49,212 bases of DNA, taken from the NCBI GenBank assembly GCA_038244815.1, contig JBBRTB010000029.1, forward strand, positions 1 through 49,212, read 5' to 3'. Shown piece by piece: positions 1-9,086 of the stretch. The notes beneath the pieces are model-generated. The model was not told the DNA's origin. It saw only the letters and a list, made by a program, of their open reading frames with translations, and made no database searches. Numbering within the stretch: the stretch's first letter is position 1; every line of letters starts with the position of its first letter. This DNA is from DASVHS01 sp038244815. Its GTDB lineage: Bacteria; Acidobacteriota; Thermoanaerobaculia; Gp7-AA8. The position numbers were made by a program, and so were the translations under genes.

Positions 1-1305
1 GTGGCGCTGCTCGCCTACGTCGACCGACCATCGTGGCGAACGGCGGGTTGGTTCGGCATCGTGTTTCTGATGAACGGCCTGACGAACGTCCACTGGTTTC
101 TGTTCGGATCGTTCGCCATCGGTGTGACCGCGCTGCTGTTCGTCGTGAGCGGCGTTCGCCGGTGGCGCGCGCTCATCGTCGCGACATGCGTGGCCGGAGC
201 TCTGCTCGTCCCGTTTCTCATCCCGTACGCGCGGGTGGCCAAGACGATGTCGCGCGGATGGAGCGAGACGAAGTCGTACTCCGCCACCTGGAGCGACTGG
301 CTCGTCAGCAGCAGTGCGAATCGCCTGTATGTGTCGTTGCGCGACCCGAACGTGAATCCCGAGCGCCGGCTCTTTCCCGGCTTCCTGGCGATCGTGTGTG
401 CGCTGGCCGCGCTTCCACTGGCCAGGCGTTATCCGCGGGGTGTCACGCTGGGTGTTCTGTGGACGGCCATCGGCGTTCTCGGCTCGCTCGGGCTCAACTT
501 CGCCTTTCATCAGTTTCTATTCGACGCCGTGCCGGGATTCCGCGGCGTCCGCGCGCCCGCACGCTGGGCGGAGATCGCTTACGTCGGCATGGCCATGCTG
601 ATCGCGGTAACGATCGACTTCGTGGCGCAGCGGCGCCGATGGCTCGCCGCGGCGCTGCCACTGCTGTTCCTGGTCGAGCTCGATGCCGCGCCGATCCGCT
701 GGTATCGCGCACCGGTGGAGACACCCGACGTCTACCGCTGGCTGGCCACGCAGAACGTGAGAGCGCTGGCGGAGCTGCCGATGAACACGTTCGAGAGCGA
801 GTACTTCTACACCTTCCACGCCACGGACCACCACAAGAACATCGTCAACGGAGTGTCCGGAGCGGTGCCGCCGGAGTTCGCGAAGCTGAGCGCGCTCTCG
901 ACGTCATCACGGGATGAATTCCTGAGAGAGCTGCGCCGCATCGGCTGCGATGTGCTGATCGAGCACAAACCGGACGGCGACCACGCGTTCCGATTGACCA
1001 GTGGAGGGCCGGTGCCCGTGGCCCCGGGCCTGACCACCGGTTTCTTCGACCGGCCGCCTGGACTGCGCGGGAAGTCGTTCTTCTCCGCTTACGCGGTCTC
1101 GCCGTACGGCATCGGCGGAGCCAGCCTCCTGTTCGAAGACGGCAAAGTGCGCATACCGATGTTTCCGATCCGCGATCACCGCTTCGCCGTCGAGCTTCCG
1201 CATCGGCCCGAGGGGGTTCCTGTCGAGACCGACGTGCAGGTCGAGGTCGTCGACGGACGGGGAGCGCGGCATCGTTTGCAGTACTACTGGCTTACTTGGG
1301 AGTAA
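1..1305 (+). CDS. Polytopic membrane protein, C-terminal part (truncated by window edge)
   Basis: The reading frame is open from the first base, so the true start probably lies upstream; the GTG at base 1 is only the first visible candidate. The visible 434 residues begin with several hydrophobic segments (roughly 15-35, 38-55, 58-76, 125-145, 150-170, 195-225) and end in a soluble domain of about 200 residues rich in beta-type sequence. A membrane-embedded FRGVRAPARW motif near residue 180 is reminiscent of YfhO-like and GT-C-type bacterial membrane proteins, which act in glycan or lipid-linked sugar transfer. I infer that class but cannot name the substrate. The gene ends in TAA immediately before a heptad repeat element. 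Confidence 0.6.
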   Translation: MALLAYVDRPSWRTAGWFGIVFLMNGLTNVHWFLFGSFAIGVTALLFVVSGVRRWRALIVATCVAGALLVPFLIPYARVAKTMSRGWSETKSYSATWSDWLVSSSANRLYVSLRDPNVNPERRLFPGFLAIVCALAALPLARRYPRGVTLGVLWTAIGVLGSLGLNFAFHQFLFDAVPGFRGVRAPARWAEIAYVGMAMLIAVTIDFVAQRRRWLAAALPLLFLVELDAAPIRWYRAPVETPDVYRWLATQNVRALAELPMNTFESEYFYTFHATDHHKNIVNGVSGAVPPEFAKLSALSTSSRDEFLRELRRIGCDVLIEHKPDGDHAFRLTSGGPVPVAPGLTTGFFDRPPGLRGKSFFSAYAVSPYGIGGASLLFEDGKVRIPMFPIRDHRFAVELPHRPEGVPVETDVQVEVVDGRGARHRLQYYWLTWE

Positions 1306-1308
1306 TTG

Positions 1309-1454
1309 CGGGTCGCGGGTCGCTGGTCGCTAGTCGCTGGTCGCTGGTCGCGGGTATGGTCATGGGTCGTGGTGGTGGTCGTGGGTCGTCGGTCGTCGGT
1401 CCCGGGGGCCGCTTAGCATCCCCCACGACCCACGACCCACGACCAACGACCGCG
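1309..1454. repeat. Heptad-word hairpin repeat, copy 1
   Basis: The left arm is a run of 7-bp words in constant phase from 1311 (GGTCGCG, GGTCGCT x2, AGTCGCT, GGTCGCT, GGTCGCG, then GGTCGTG-like words). A core at 1403-1424 reads GGGGGCCGC, a short loop, then AGCATCCCCC. The right arm (1424-1451) is the complementary word CCACGAC repeated with one variant. The whole can fold as a long hairpin. Related elements are at 16261-16375 and 49018-49074. It fills the 198-bp gap between two same-strand genes. Confidence 0.85.
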
Positions 1455-1503
1455 TCTATACTCCAACGACTGCTTCGCGCCCGAGCGCTGACTGGAGGCT
1501 GCC

Positions 1504-3132
1504 ATGATGAAGTTCGGCCCGGGTGCGATGGCTCTTCTTCTCGCGTGCTGCGCGACTGCCACAAGCCCACCTGTCCACCAACACGCCGGCCACTCCCTCG
1601 GCAAGGTCGACTTTCCGGTCAGTTGCTCGCAGGCGGCGCAGGTGGAATTCAATCGAGCGGTGGCTCTCCTGCATCACATGACGTATCCACAGGCGCGGAA
1701 GGCATTCCAGGATGTCGCCGTGACGGATCCGCGCTGCGCCATGGCGCATTGGGGTGTGGCCATGACGCTCTTTCAGCCTCTCTGGCCGACGCGGCCGCGA
1801 CGCGATGAGCTCGAGCGCGGATGGGACGAGGTGCAGAAGGCAAAAGGCCTCGAGCCGCCGACGGAGCGGGAACGTCTCTTCGTTGCAGCGACGGAGGCGT
1901 TCTTCCTCGATCCCTCATCGCCCGATTACTGGCTGCGCATCCGCCGGTGGGAGCAGGCCATGGAGAAGGTCTACAACTCTTTCCCGGACGACCCCGAGGC
2001 GGAGGTTTTCTACGCCCTGGCACATCTGGCGACCGCTCCTTCCAACGTCATCTCCCGCGCGCATTCCGACCGCGCCGCCGCGATTCTTCTCCGCGTGTAC
2101 GCGGAGAATCCCGATCATCCCGGCGCCATGCACTACCTCGTGCACGCGAACGACGTTCCGGGACGCGAGCACGAGTCGCTGGAGATCATTCGCAAATATG
2201 AAGCGATCGCGCCGCGGAATCCACACGCGCTGCACATGCCCACGCACATTTACACCCGCCTCGGAGCGTGGGATGAATCGATCGAGGGCAACCTGCGCGC
2301 GGCGGATGCCGCGCTGGAGTATCCGGCCGGAGACCATGGAGAATTCGTCTGGGACGAGTTCCCGCATGCCATCGAGTATCTCGTCTACGCCTATCTGCAG
2401 AAAGGCGCCGACGACCGTGCCGGCGCCGAGATCAAGCGCCTGCGCTCGACCGCTTCATTGCAGCCGTCGTTCAAGACCGCGTTTCATCTGGCCTCGACCG
2501 AAAGCCGCTACGCGCTGGAGCGCCGTGACTGGAAGGAAGCGGCTGCTCTCGTTCCACGAGAACCCGCGATACTGAACTGGGATCACTTCGCATGGCCGGA
2601 AGCCATCGTCCAGTTCGCACGAGGCCTCGGCGCGGCGCACACCGGCAACGCCGCCGAGGCCGGAGCGGCCGCTGCGCGTATCGAGGAGCTGGAAGCGGCG
2701 ACGAGCAAGGCGGGAGAGGATCTGTTTGCCCGGAACATCCGTATGCTGCGTCTCGAGCTGAATGCCTGGCGCGCTCACGCCGGCGGAGAGGAGGACTCCA
2801 GCGTTGCCCTGATGCGCGAGGCTGCGGATCTGGAGGCTTCGACACCGAAACACGCCGTGACTCCTGGTCCAACCCTCCCAGCCAGCGAACTTCTGGGCGA
2901 TCTGCTGATGGAACAGAAGCAGCCGGCGGAAGCGCTCGTGGCGTACAAGCGCTCACTGCAGCTCTACCCGCGGCGCTTCAACAGCGTGCTCGGTGCCGCT
3001 CGCGCCGCTCGATCGGCCGGGGACGACTCCGGGGCGCGCGCGTTCTATCAGCAACTGCTCGAGGTCGCGGAGGGCGGGACTACGAGGCCGGCCTTCGCAG
3101 AGGCGAAGGACTTTGTGGCGCGCGCGCGATGA
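1504..3132 (+). CDS. TPR-repeat lipoprotein
   Basis: A 542-residue protein with a short hydrophobic N-terminus ending in a lipobox (LLAC, Cys15), so it is probably lipid-anchored. The body is almost entirely helical repeat pairs of TPR type: 'FNRAVALLHHMTYPQARKAF' near residue 45, 'AMHYLVHANDVPG' near 210, and classical TPR sequence (ALVAYKRSLQLYP) near 480. Several metal-ligand-like His residues (HAGH, HYLVH, HALHMPTH) occur, but no known enzyme motif does. The start is supported by GGAGG at 1494-1498. TPR lipoproteins usually scaffold protein complexes at the envelope; the partner is unknown. It ends 7 bases before the stop of the convergent membrane protein gene. Confidence 0.8.
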   Translation: MMKFGPGAMALLLACCATATSPPVHQHAGHSLGKVDFPVSCSQAAQVEFNRAVALLHHMTYPQARKAFQDVAVTDPRCAMAHWGVAMTLFQPLWPTRPRRDELERGWDEVQKAKGLEPPTERERLFVAATEAFFLDPSSPDYWLRIRRWEQAMEKVYNSFPDDPEAEVFYALAHLATAPSNVISRAHSDRAAAILLRVYAENPDHPGAMHYLVHANDVPGREHESLEIIRKYEAIAPRNPHALHMPTHIYTRLGAWDESIEGNLRAADAALEYPAGDHGEFVWDEFPHAIEYLVYAYLQKGADDRAGAEIKRLRSTASLQPSFKTAFHLASTESRYALERRDWKEAAALVPREPAILNWDHFAWPEAIVQFARGLGAAHTGNAAEAGAAAARIEELEAATSKAGEDLFARNIRMLRLELNAWRAHAGGEEDSSVALMREAADLEASTPKHAVTPGPTLPASELLGDLLMEQKQPAEALVAYKRSLQLYPRRFNSVLGAARAARSAGDDSGARAFYQQLLEVAEGGTTRPAFAEAKDFVARAR

Positions 3133-3138
3133 CGGCGC

Positions 3139-5388
3139 TCAGGGCTGTCTGCGCTTCCAGAAGACGACCGATCCCTCGCTGAAGTCAGGCTCGAAATGCG
3201 TCTGTACGTACTGCCACACCAGCGGTGCGCGCGCTTCACTTCCCGCACCGTCGAACCGCGCGCCGGTCATGCCCGCGGGAACGAGCGCGGCCGTCACATG
3301 CGGGTTGCGCTCGATCGTGGCGATCACCTGGCGCTGCAGCTCTTCGGTCTCGTAAAACGGCACGACGAGCTGGCGGATCGGGCAATCCCGTCGGAGCAGA
3401 AAATAGAGGATGGGCCGGTCGGTGAAATCGAAGAATGTGTCGTAGGCGGAGAGCCGCTCGCTGACGTAACGTTGGGCGCTCCGTACAACGACGGCGTCGT
3501 CATTTGAGAAAAGCGCCCCGCCAGCCCGCGGAATCTCGCGAATCTCCGTCAGGCCCGGGTCCATCGGTCCGCGCGCGCGCCGGAGCCCGCTCACGATGGC
3601 GAGGTGGATCGTCGGCTGCGCCATCATCAACAGGATGATGACGGCGGCCGGCGTCATCGCGGGCCATCGGCGGATGGCGAGCCAGGCCAGGCCGATGAGG
3701 AACGGCGCGATCGCGAATGCGAAGAAGACGTGGTGGCGCATGGCGTAAGACAACGCCGCCACGACCACCCAGACCGCGGTGAGGAACAGCGGCTCGACGC
3801 GCCGCGACGCGGGCCGCGTCAGCAGGGCGCCCGCGACGATCGCCGCCAAAACCCACACCACGAACAGGTACGACGGCTTCAGGAAGATCGAGGCCAGCAG
3901 CTCGGGTACCTGCCCGAACGTCCGGAACCCCTCCGGCGGCGTGAAGAGATTCAGCGTGCCTGTGGTCGTGCCCGTGGGCAGCTCGCGGAGCGTGACGCGG
4001 AAGAAGTCGCCGAGGATTCCGTCAAGGGTCAGAGCGAGAGCGAAGGGAACGCCGGGGATCAACGCGCCGATCACCGCGTTGCGCAACGCCTTGGCGCGCT
4101 GCGGCCGGAAGCGCAGGATGGCCGCGCCGGTGGTCAACAGCGTGAAGCCGCCGAAATCGAGGCTGGTCATGAGCGCGAGGATCGTTCCTGCTCCGGCCAC
4201 GACAAAGGCCCGTGCGTTGCGACGCCGTGCCGACCAGGCCAGCACGGCGAGCGTGGCCAGTGCCGGCACGGCGCGAACCGTCGGTGTGATCGCCCCGAGC
4301 ATCGTGGCGAGGAAAAACGCCAGCACTCCCGCTTCGGCCGAGCCGGTCACGGCCGCGGCGAGCGCGTAAACCCCGATCGAGGTCAGCGCGCCGAACGCCA
4401 CACGAGCACGCAGTGCTGCCCCCGCCGTCGTCCCGCGCAAACGAAGCGCCGTCCAGGTCAGGCCGGCATCCTCGATGAACCCATGCGTGGGCACGATGTC
4501 CCGGTACAGCTTCTCTCCTCGCAGGATCTCGGATGCCGGGACGAGATGGTGCCCGTCTTCGAAGAAGTCGACGCGGGGCTTTCCCTCGGCCGTGGTGATG
4601 CTGATGGCATTGAGGTAGGCGTAGCAGCCGATGGGATAGATGACCAGCGCAAGAGCGACCATCGCCCGGCGTTCCTTGCGCAGGAATGCGCGCCCGAGAA
4701 ACGGCGAGAGCAGCGTGAGCGCCAGCACGTGCCAGCCGAAATAGCGTTGGTCGCGCGCGAAGATGCCGGTCTGCAACACGAACGCGAGCGGAGCGAGCAA
4801 GAACGCGCATGCCGGAGCGAGCGTCGACGGAATGAACGTGATGGCGATCCTCACGCCGGCCACGAGGATCATCGCCAGCACCATCGCTTTCTCCAGCGGA
4901 AGACTGCCGATGGCGTCGATGAGTCCCAGGAACGTGGCCAGTGCAGCCGGGAGCAGGATCACGTCGCCGCGTGTAAACGTGGCTTTGTGTTTTCTGAGGG
5001 AAAGGCAGGCCATCAGGACCACTCCGGTTGAACCGGCGACCCATGCCAGGTCCTGATCGATCACGGCGAGCCAGAGCGCCGTCACGCTCGACCAGCCCGC
5101 CGCGTTGACGATCCAACGTTCCGTGTCCGGGGCGGCCAGACGCCGAACCAGCGGTCTCAGTGCGAACGGGAGCAGGAGCGGGAGGATGATCAGTCCGAGG
5201 ACGAACCGGAGAGGCGCGTGGGAATCGAGATTGATGACGGTGGCGTAGGAGGGGAGCTGGCCGGGGAGGGCCGGCCGCTGCCAGATGCTGATCAGCGCGA
5301 TCGCGATCGCGAAGCCCCAAAGCGCCATCGCCGCGGACAGTGCGATCTCCCGCGCGGTGCCTCCGGACCTGCCCTCAGACGTCTTCAC
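3139..5388 (-). CDS. Large GT-C-like polytopic membrane protein
   Basis: A 749-residue protein with about a dozen or more hydrophobic segments followed by a C-terminal soluble region of about 150 residues. The loop 'EDGHHLVPASEILRGEKLYRDIVPTHGF' (about residues 275-302) resembles the acidic/His first-loop signature and 'pyrDi..thG' pattern of GT-C fold glycosyltransferases that use polyprenyl-phosphate sugars. The class is inferred from that pattern and the topology; no substrate can be assigned. It is convergent with the TPR lipoprotein (6 bases between stops) and divergent from the DUF2911 gene. The 96-base gap at 5389-5484 contains the latter's ribosome-binding site but no repeat I can see. 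Confidence 0.7.
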   Translation of the reverse strand: MKTSEGRSGGTAREIALSAAMALWGFAIAIALISIWQRPALPGQLPSYATVINLDSHAPLRFVLGLIILPLLLPFALRPLVRRLAAPDTERWIVNAAGWSSVTALWLAVIDQDLAWVAGSTGVVLMACLSLRKHKATFTRGDVILLPAALATFLGLIDAIGSLPLEKAMVLAMILVAGVRIAITFIPSTLAPACAFLLAPLAFVLQTGIFARDQRYFGWHVLALTLLSPFLGRAFLRKERRAMVALALVIYPIGCYAYLNAISITTAEGKPRVDFFEDGHHLVPASEILRGEKLYRDIVPTHGFIEDAGLTWTALRLRGTTAGAALRARVAFGALTSIGVYALAAAVTGSAEAGVLAFFLATMLGAITPTVRAVPALATLAVLAWSARRRNARAFVVAGAGTILALMTSLDFGGFTLLTTGAAILRFRPQRAKALRNAVIGALIPGVPFALALTLDGILGDFFRVTLRELPTGTTTGTLNLFTPPEGFRTFGQVPELLASIFLKPSYLFVVWVLAAIVAGALLTRPASRRVEPLFLTAVWVVVAALSYAMRHHVFFAFAIAPFLIGLAWLAIRRWPAMTPAAVIILLMMAQPTIHLAIVSGLRRARGPMDPGLTEIREIPRAGGALFSNDDAVVVRSAQRYVSERLSAYDTFFDFTDRPILYFLLRRDCPIRQLVVPFYETEELQRQVIATIERNPHVTAALVPAGMTGARFDGAGSEARAPLVWQYVQTHFEPDFSEGSVVFWKRRQP

Positions 5389-5484
5389 CTCTCTGGAATG
5401 CTAGCCGCTCGGGCCCTCCAGTTACTACTGGACCACGCCGGAGTGATAAAAGATCGTCGCAGGAAGAAAGACGGAGGAAACAAG

Positions 5485-6339
5485 ATGCGGAAAATCGCAT
5501 GGACAGTGGTCACGATGCTCGTCGCGCTGGGTGCGTACGCGCAGATGCAGTCGCAAACGCCGCAGGTGAAGTACCCGCGGCCCAGTCAGAAGTCGAGCCT
5601 CATGCAGACGATCGGCACGACCGACATGACCATCACCTACAGCCGTCCGGGCGTGAAGGGACGCGTGATCTGGGGCGGCCTCGTGCCGTACGACAAGGTG
5701 TGGCGCACCGGCGCGAACGAAGCGACCACGATCTCGTTCAGTGACGACGTGACCGTCAACGGCCAGCCGCTGCCGAAGGGAACATACAGCCTGCACACGA
5801 TTCCCGGACACGACTCCTGGACGCTGGCCTTCAACAAGGTCGCCGATCAGTGGGGCAGCTTCAGCTACGACCAGACCAAGGACCAGGTCCGCGTGCAGGC
5901 CACGCCGGAGAAGGCGCCGTTCACCGAGTGGATGATGTTCGAAGTGCCGCAGCTTTCCGTGGACAAGGCCACCGTCGTGCTGCGCTGGGAGAACCTCGCG
6001 GTGCCGTTCACCGTCGAGACCGGGACGACGAAGAAGGTCGCTGCCGCTGCTCGTGCCGCCGCGGCCGCGGCCGCGGCCGACGACTGGCGCACGCCGCTTC
6101 GCGCCGCCAACTACGCGTTCGACAACGGCATGATGAGCGACGCGCAGGCCTGGAGCGACCAGGCTGTCAAAGCGGAAGCGAACATCAGCACGCTCTGGCT
6201 AAAGGCGCGCATCCTCCAGAAGCAGGGACAGCTCGCCGACGCCGTGCGCACCGGCGAGATGGCCATCGCCAAGGCCGGTCCGAAGGATGCGGAGCTGGCC
6301 GGCGAGATCCGCACGGAGCTCGGTCACTGGAAGATGTAA
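5485..6339 (+). CDS. Secreted DUF2911 family protein
   Basis: The start is ATG 5485, preceded by GGAGG at 5473-5477, giving 284 residues with a signal peptide (MRKIAWTVVTMLVALGAYA). Residues about 25-185 match the DUF2911 pattern: 'ITYSRPGVKGRVIWGGLVPYDKVWRTGANEATTISF', then 'LPKGTYSLHTIPG', then 'WTLAFNKVADQWGSF'. These are proteins of unknown function common in Acidobacteria and Bacteroidetes. An alanine-rich linker (about 190-205) joins it to a helical, TPR-like tail. Function is unknown; location is periplasm or envelope. It is convergent with the PIG-L gene, with a perfect hairpin between the two stops. Confidence 0.85.
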   Translation: MRKIAWTVVTMLVALGAYAQMQSQTPQVKYPRPSQKSSLMQTIGTTDMTITYSRPGVKGRVIWGGLVPYDKVWRTGANEATTISFSDDVTVNGQPLPKGTYSLHTIPGHDSWTLAFNKVADQWGSFSYDQTKDQVRVQATPEKAPFTEWMMFEVPQLSVDKATVVLRWENLAVPFTVETGTTKKVAAAARAAAAAAAADDWRTPLRAANYAFDNGMMSDAQAWSDQAVKAEANISTLWLKARILQKQGQLADAVRTGEMAIAKAGPKDAELAGEIRTELGHWKM

Positions 6340-6347
6340 TGCCACGA

Positions 6348-6381
6348 GTCATTCCGAGCCTTTGTCGCGGCTCGGAATGAC
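6348..6381. terminator. Perfect 13-bp hairpin (GTCATTCCGAG family) between convergent genes
   Basis: GTCATTCCGAGCC (6348-6360) and its exact reverse complement (6369-6381) flank an 8-base loop. The sequence is the minimal form of the GTCATTCCGAG repeat found elsewhere in the window. Its position between two convergent stop codons (6339 and 6390) suggests it may serve as a bidirectional terminator; there is no T-run, so this is an inference. Confidence 0.6.
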
Positions 6382-6389
6382 GAGGGCGG

Positions 6390-8885
6390 CTATTTCGCGG
6401 ACACGAGGTTAACGAACAGCCGGTACGCGCCCGGCACGCCCGCGGGCAACTGCCGGAACCACGCGTAGCCGGTGTAGATGAACACGCCCTTGCCGAGACG
6501 CGTGTACAACTCCCCGCCCGGGTGATCGGCTTCGCCGGGATCGTGAGACTCCAGCGGAGTCTGGTAGCGCGGATCCCAGTCGGTCGTGAAGTAGACGCCC
6601 CGCTCCTGCACCCAGTCGCTGAAGTCGGCCTGCGTAATCGTGTTCGGCGTCGTGAAGATCGGATTCGACGGATCGACAATCCTGACCGGTGCCTCTTCCA
6701 CCGTCACGCGTTCGTTCGTGACCTTGAACGGGTAGGGCCCGGGTGGATCGACGAGCAGTCCCGGCAGCGAGGGTCGGTTGTACTGGACGACGTACGTTCC
6801 GCCGTTCTCCACCCAGGCCATCAGCTTCGGATGCGCGGCGCGCATGACTTTGCGCACGTTGTACGCGCGCACGCCGGTCACGATGGCGTCGAATCGGGAG
6901 AAGTCGCCGGCGGTCAGATCATCGTCGGTCAGCAGCGTAACGTCGTAACCGGCCTGGCGCAGCGACTCCGCCACTTCGTCGCCGGAGCCCATGATGTATC
7001 CGACGTGCTGATTGCGCCGTGCCAGATTGAGCCTCACCACTTTCGACTGCGCATCGCCGAACACCCTCTGCGCCTCGATGTGCGGATAATCGATGTTGGT
7101 CACCTCCGACGAAAACGTGCGTCCTCCCGATTCGACGCGGGCCTGGAGAGCGGCGACCATTTCGCCGGCGGCCGGCGTGACGGCGAACGTCGCTTCCTTC
7201 TCTTCTCCCTTGTTCCTGAACGACAGCGGAATGCTGTCCGGTGACACCTTCCAGCCGGCCGGCGCGGTGAGCGACACACGGCCGTCGAGCGCGCCGGCGA
7301 AGTCGCGCACGTTCACCGAAACGCTCTTCGGCCTGGAGTCGGGAAAGAGATAGACGTTCTCGTCGAGGTTGGCCGTGAGGGCCGGCACGACGTCGACGTT
7401 GCGCACCTGCTCGCCCGCGACCGGGTCGATCCAGCGATAGACGGCGGAAACGGTGTAGATCAGCGACTGCATCGGCAGTGGACCGGTTGTGAAGGCCACG
7501 GTGATCGGAAGGGCCGGCGGATTCTCCGCGCGTCCGATCATGGTCTGATCGTCCACGCTGAACATCCCCTTCGATGACGGCTTGCGCAGCCAGTACGGCT
7601 GCGAATAAGGCTGGTCATCCGGCACTTTGAGGACGATGTCGGTCTTGACCGGGTCGTTGTCCGCGAGCCTGGCGTTCGGTGCTTTGCCCGGGCTGGCGTA
7701 AGGCGAGGCCACGGTCGACAGCACCAGCGGGAAGTTCGAGCGATTCACGACGGTCACGCTCACCGGGATCTCGCCGCCGGGCGTGACGGCGGAATCGGCG
7801 GCGCTGACATCGATCGACAGTCCCGCGCACTCCCGGATGACCTCGAGCAGCTCGCGGCGCTTGACATCGATCCAGGGGTGAACCGTCGCCGACCATGCCG
7901 GCGTCGCGCCGAGGTGGTCGAGCTCCTGCATGGCCAGCAGGAGTGTGGGGATCGACCTCGAAGGATCTTTTTCGTCGAACGTGTCGTAGGCCTTCTGCAG
8001 CAGCGTGCCCACGTGCTCGCCGCCCGGATAGCGCGACCAGGTGAGGTTCACGCCTTCGAACGGATCGTTATGCGCGGGATCGCCGCCGGTCTGTTTCAGG
8101 TAGTTCACCTGGGTTCCGCGGCGCTCGGCGGCGCCGAAACCCTGGCTCTTGTGCTGGCTGCGGCTCTCGCCGGCGATCTCGGTGTAGGAGCGTCCGAGCA
8201 GAGCGTTGTAGCCGCCCAGGTCGACGCGGAGATCGTTGGCGAGCGCGGGATCGTTCGGATCCTGAGGGCGGAACGAGAAACGGTTCCAGAAGATCCGCTT
8301 CGGCTGCCACACCGTCACGTACTTCAGTTGCTCGGGGAACCGCGACGGATCGCCGGCCGCGCGGAACGCCTCTTCCGCGAGGATCGCCGAGGCGGTGTGC
8401 TGGCCATGGCCGCCCTCGCCGGTCGTCGGGAAGCGCGTGATGATCACGTCGGGCTGAAACTTGCGGATGACCCAGACGACGTCGGAGAGGATCTTGTCGC
8501 GATCCCAGATCGACAGCGTCTCCTGCGGTGACTTCGTGTAGCCGAAGTCGATGGCGCGCGAGAAGAACTGTTCCGCGCCGTCGATGCGTCGCGCGGCCAG
8601 GAGCTCCTGCGTGCGGATGACGCCGAGGAGCTCGCCTTTCTCGTCGCCGATGAGGTTCTGGCCGCCGTCACCGCGCGTGAGTGAGAGATAACCGGTGCGC
8701 ACGAGGCGGCCGTTGCTGAGCCACGCCAGCATGGCCGTGTTTTCGTCGTCAGGATGCGCCGCGACATACAGCGCGCTGCCGACGACGGTCAGTTTCTCGA
8801 GCGCGAGCTCGGTCTCCGCGGCCGTCTTCGCGAGCGCCCCGAGCGGGATCAGCAGCAGGATGAGCACAAGAATCGCTTTTCGCAT
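6390..8885 (-). CDS. Secreted PIG-L (LmbE-like) deacetylase with large C-terminal extension
   Basis: An 831-residue protein with a signal peptide (about 1-20). The PIG-L/LmbE zinc-site motif AAHPDDE lies at 42-48, and a downstream GHGQHTA motif supplies the other His ligand. PIG-L enzymes are zinc-dependent N-deacetylases acting on GlcNAc-containing glycolipids, thiols or glycans; here secretion suggests an envelope or extracellular glycan substrate. The catalytic domain occupies roughly the first 280 residues. It is followed by immunoglobulin-like beta domains and, at the C-terminus, a Rossmann/ThuA-like segment (FDAIVTGVRAYN...LMAWVENGGTYVVQYN). Family members with this long extension occur in Acidobacteria and Planctomycetes. 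The natural substrate cannot be told from sequence. Confidence 0.88.
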   Translation of the reverse strand: MRKAILVLILLLIPLGALAKTAAETELALEKLTVVGSALYVAAHPDDENTAMLAWLSNGRLVRTGYLSLTRGDGGQNLIGDEKGELLGVIRTQELLAARRIDGAEQFFSRAIDFGYTKSPQETLSIWDRDKILSDVVWVIRKFQPDVIITRFPTTGEGGHGQHTASAILAEEAFRAAGDPSRFPEQLKYVTVWQPKRIFWNRFSFRPQDPNDPALANDLRVDLGGYNALLGRSYTEIAGESRSQHKSQGFGAAERRGTQVNYLKQTGGDPAHNDPFEGVNLTWSRYPGGEHVGTLLQKAYDTFDEKDPSRSIPTLLLAMQELDHLGATPAWSATVHPWIDVKRRELLEVIRECAGLSIDVSAADSAVTPGGEIPVSVTVVNRSNFPLVLSTVASPYASPGKAPNARLADNDPVKTDIVLKVPDDQPYSQPYWLRKPSSKGMFSVDDQTMIGRAENPPALPITVAFTTGPLPMQSLIYTVSAVYRWIDPVAGEQVRNVDVVPALTANLDENVYLFPDSRPKSVSVNVRDFAGALDGRVSLTAPAGWKVSPDSIPLSFRNKGEEKEATFAVTPAAGEMVAALQARVESGGRTFSSEVTNIDYPHIEAQRVFGDAQSKVVRLNLARRNQHVGYIMGSGDEVAESLRQAGYDVTLLTDDDLTAGDFSRFDAIVTGVRAYNVRKVMRAAHPKLMAWVENGGTYVVQYNRPSLPGLLVDPPGPYPFKVTNERVTVEEAPVRIVDPSNPIFTTPNTITQADFSDWVQERGVYFTTDWDPRYQTPLESHDPGEADHPGGELYTRLGKGVFIYTGYAWFRQLPAGVPGAYRLFVNLVSAK

Positions 8886-8902
8886 CCCCCCGATCTTAGA
8901 AC

Positions 8903-9071
8903 GGGGTCAGGTCTGTAGTTGGCAGTTTTTTCTACCAATTGGAGACAGTTCTCGGGAGAACGCCGCCGACGCCGACCTTCCTCCTGCCCGTTCCGCCGAA
9001 GGGGACAGAGTATGGCTCGACCGTTTTTCCTCCACTGGGTAGAAAAAACTGCCAAGTACAGACCTGACCCC
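8903..9071. mobile_element. MITE/REP-like element with 41-bp terminal inverted repeats
   Basis: Bases 8903-8943 and 9031-9071 are inverted repeats matching at 38 of 41 positions; both outer ends read GGGGTCAGGTCTGTA when read inward and continue to GGCAGTTTTTTCTACC. The 87-bp interior has no convincing gene, but contains a small palindrome (GTTCTC-GG-GAGAAC, 8948-8961). Ends of the GGGGTCAGGTCT type are common in non-autonomous elements thought to be mobilised by Y1/REP-associated transposases; assigning it to that group is from memory. It fills the 200-bp gap between the PIG-L start and the TM2 gene, and may carry the TM2 promoter. Confidence 0.75.
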
Positions 9072-9086
9072 CGATATCATGGCGGA

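Noticed and set aside
3604..5031. A 475-residue plus-strand frame opposite the GT-C-like membrane gene
   Set aside because: The product is almost pure Arg/Gly/Glu/Asp/Gln sequence, the typical shadow of a hydrophobic gene; no start signal or motif.
6050..6080. Alanine-codon run in the DUF2911 gene as a possible repeat-expansion tract
   Set aside because: It is a short GCC/GCG linker without regular period outside codons; ordinary for a GC-rich genome.
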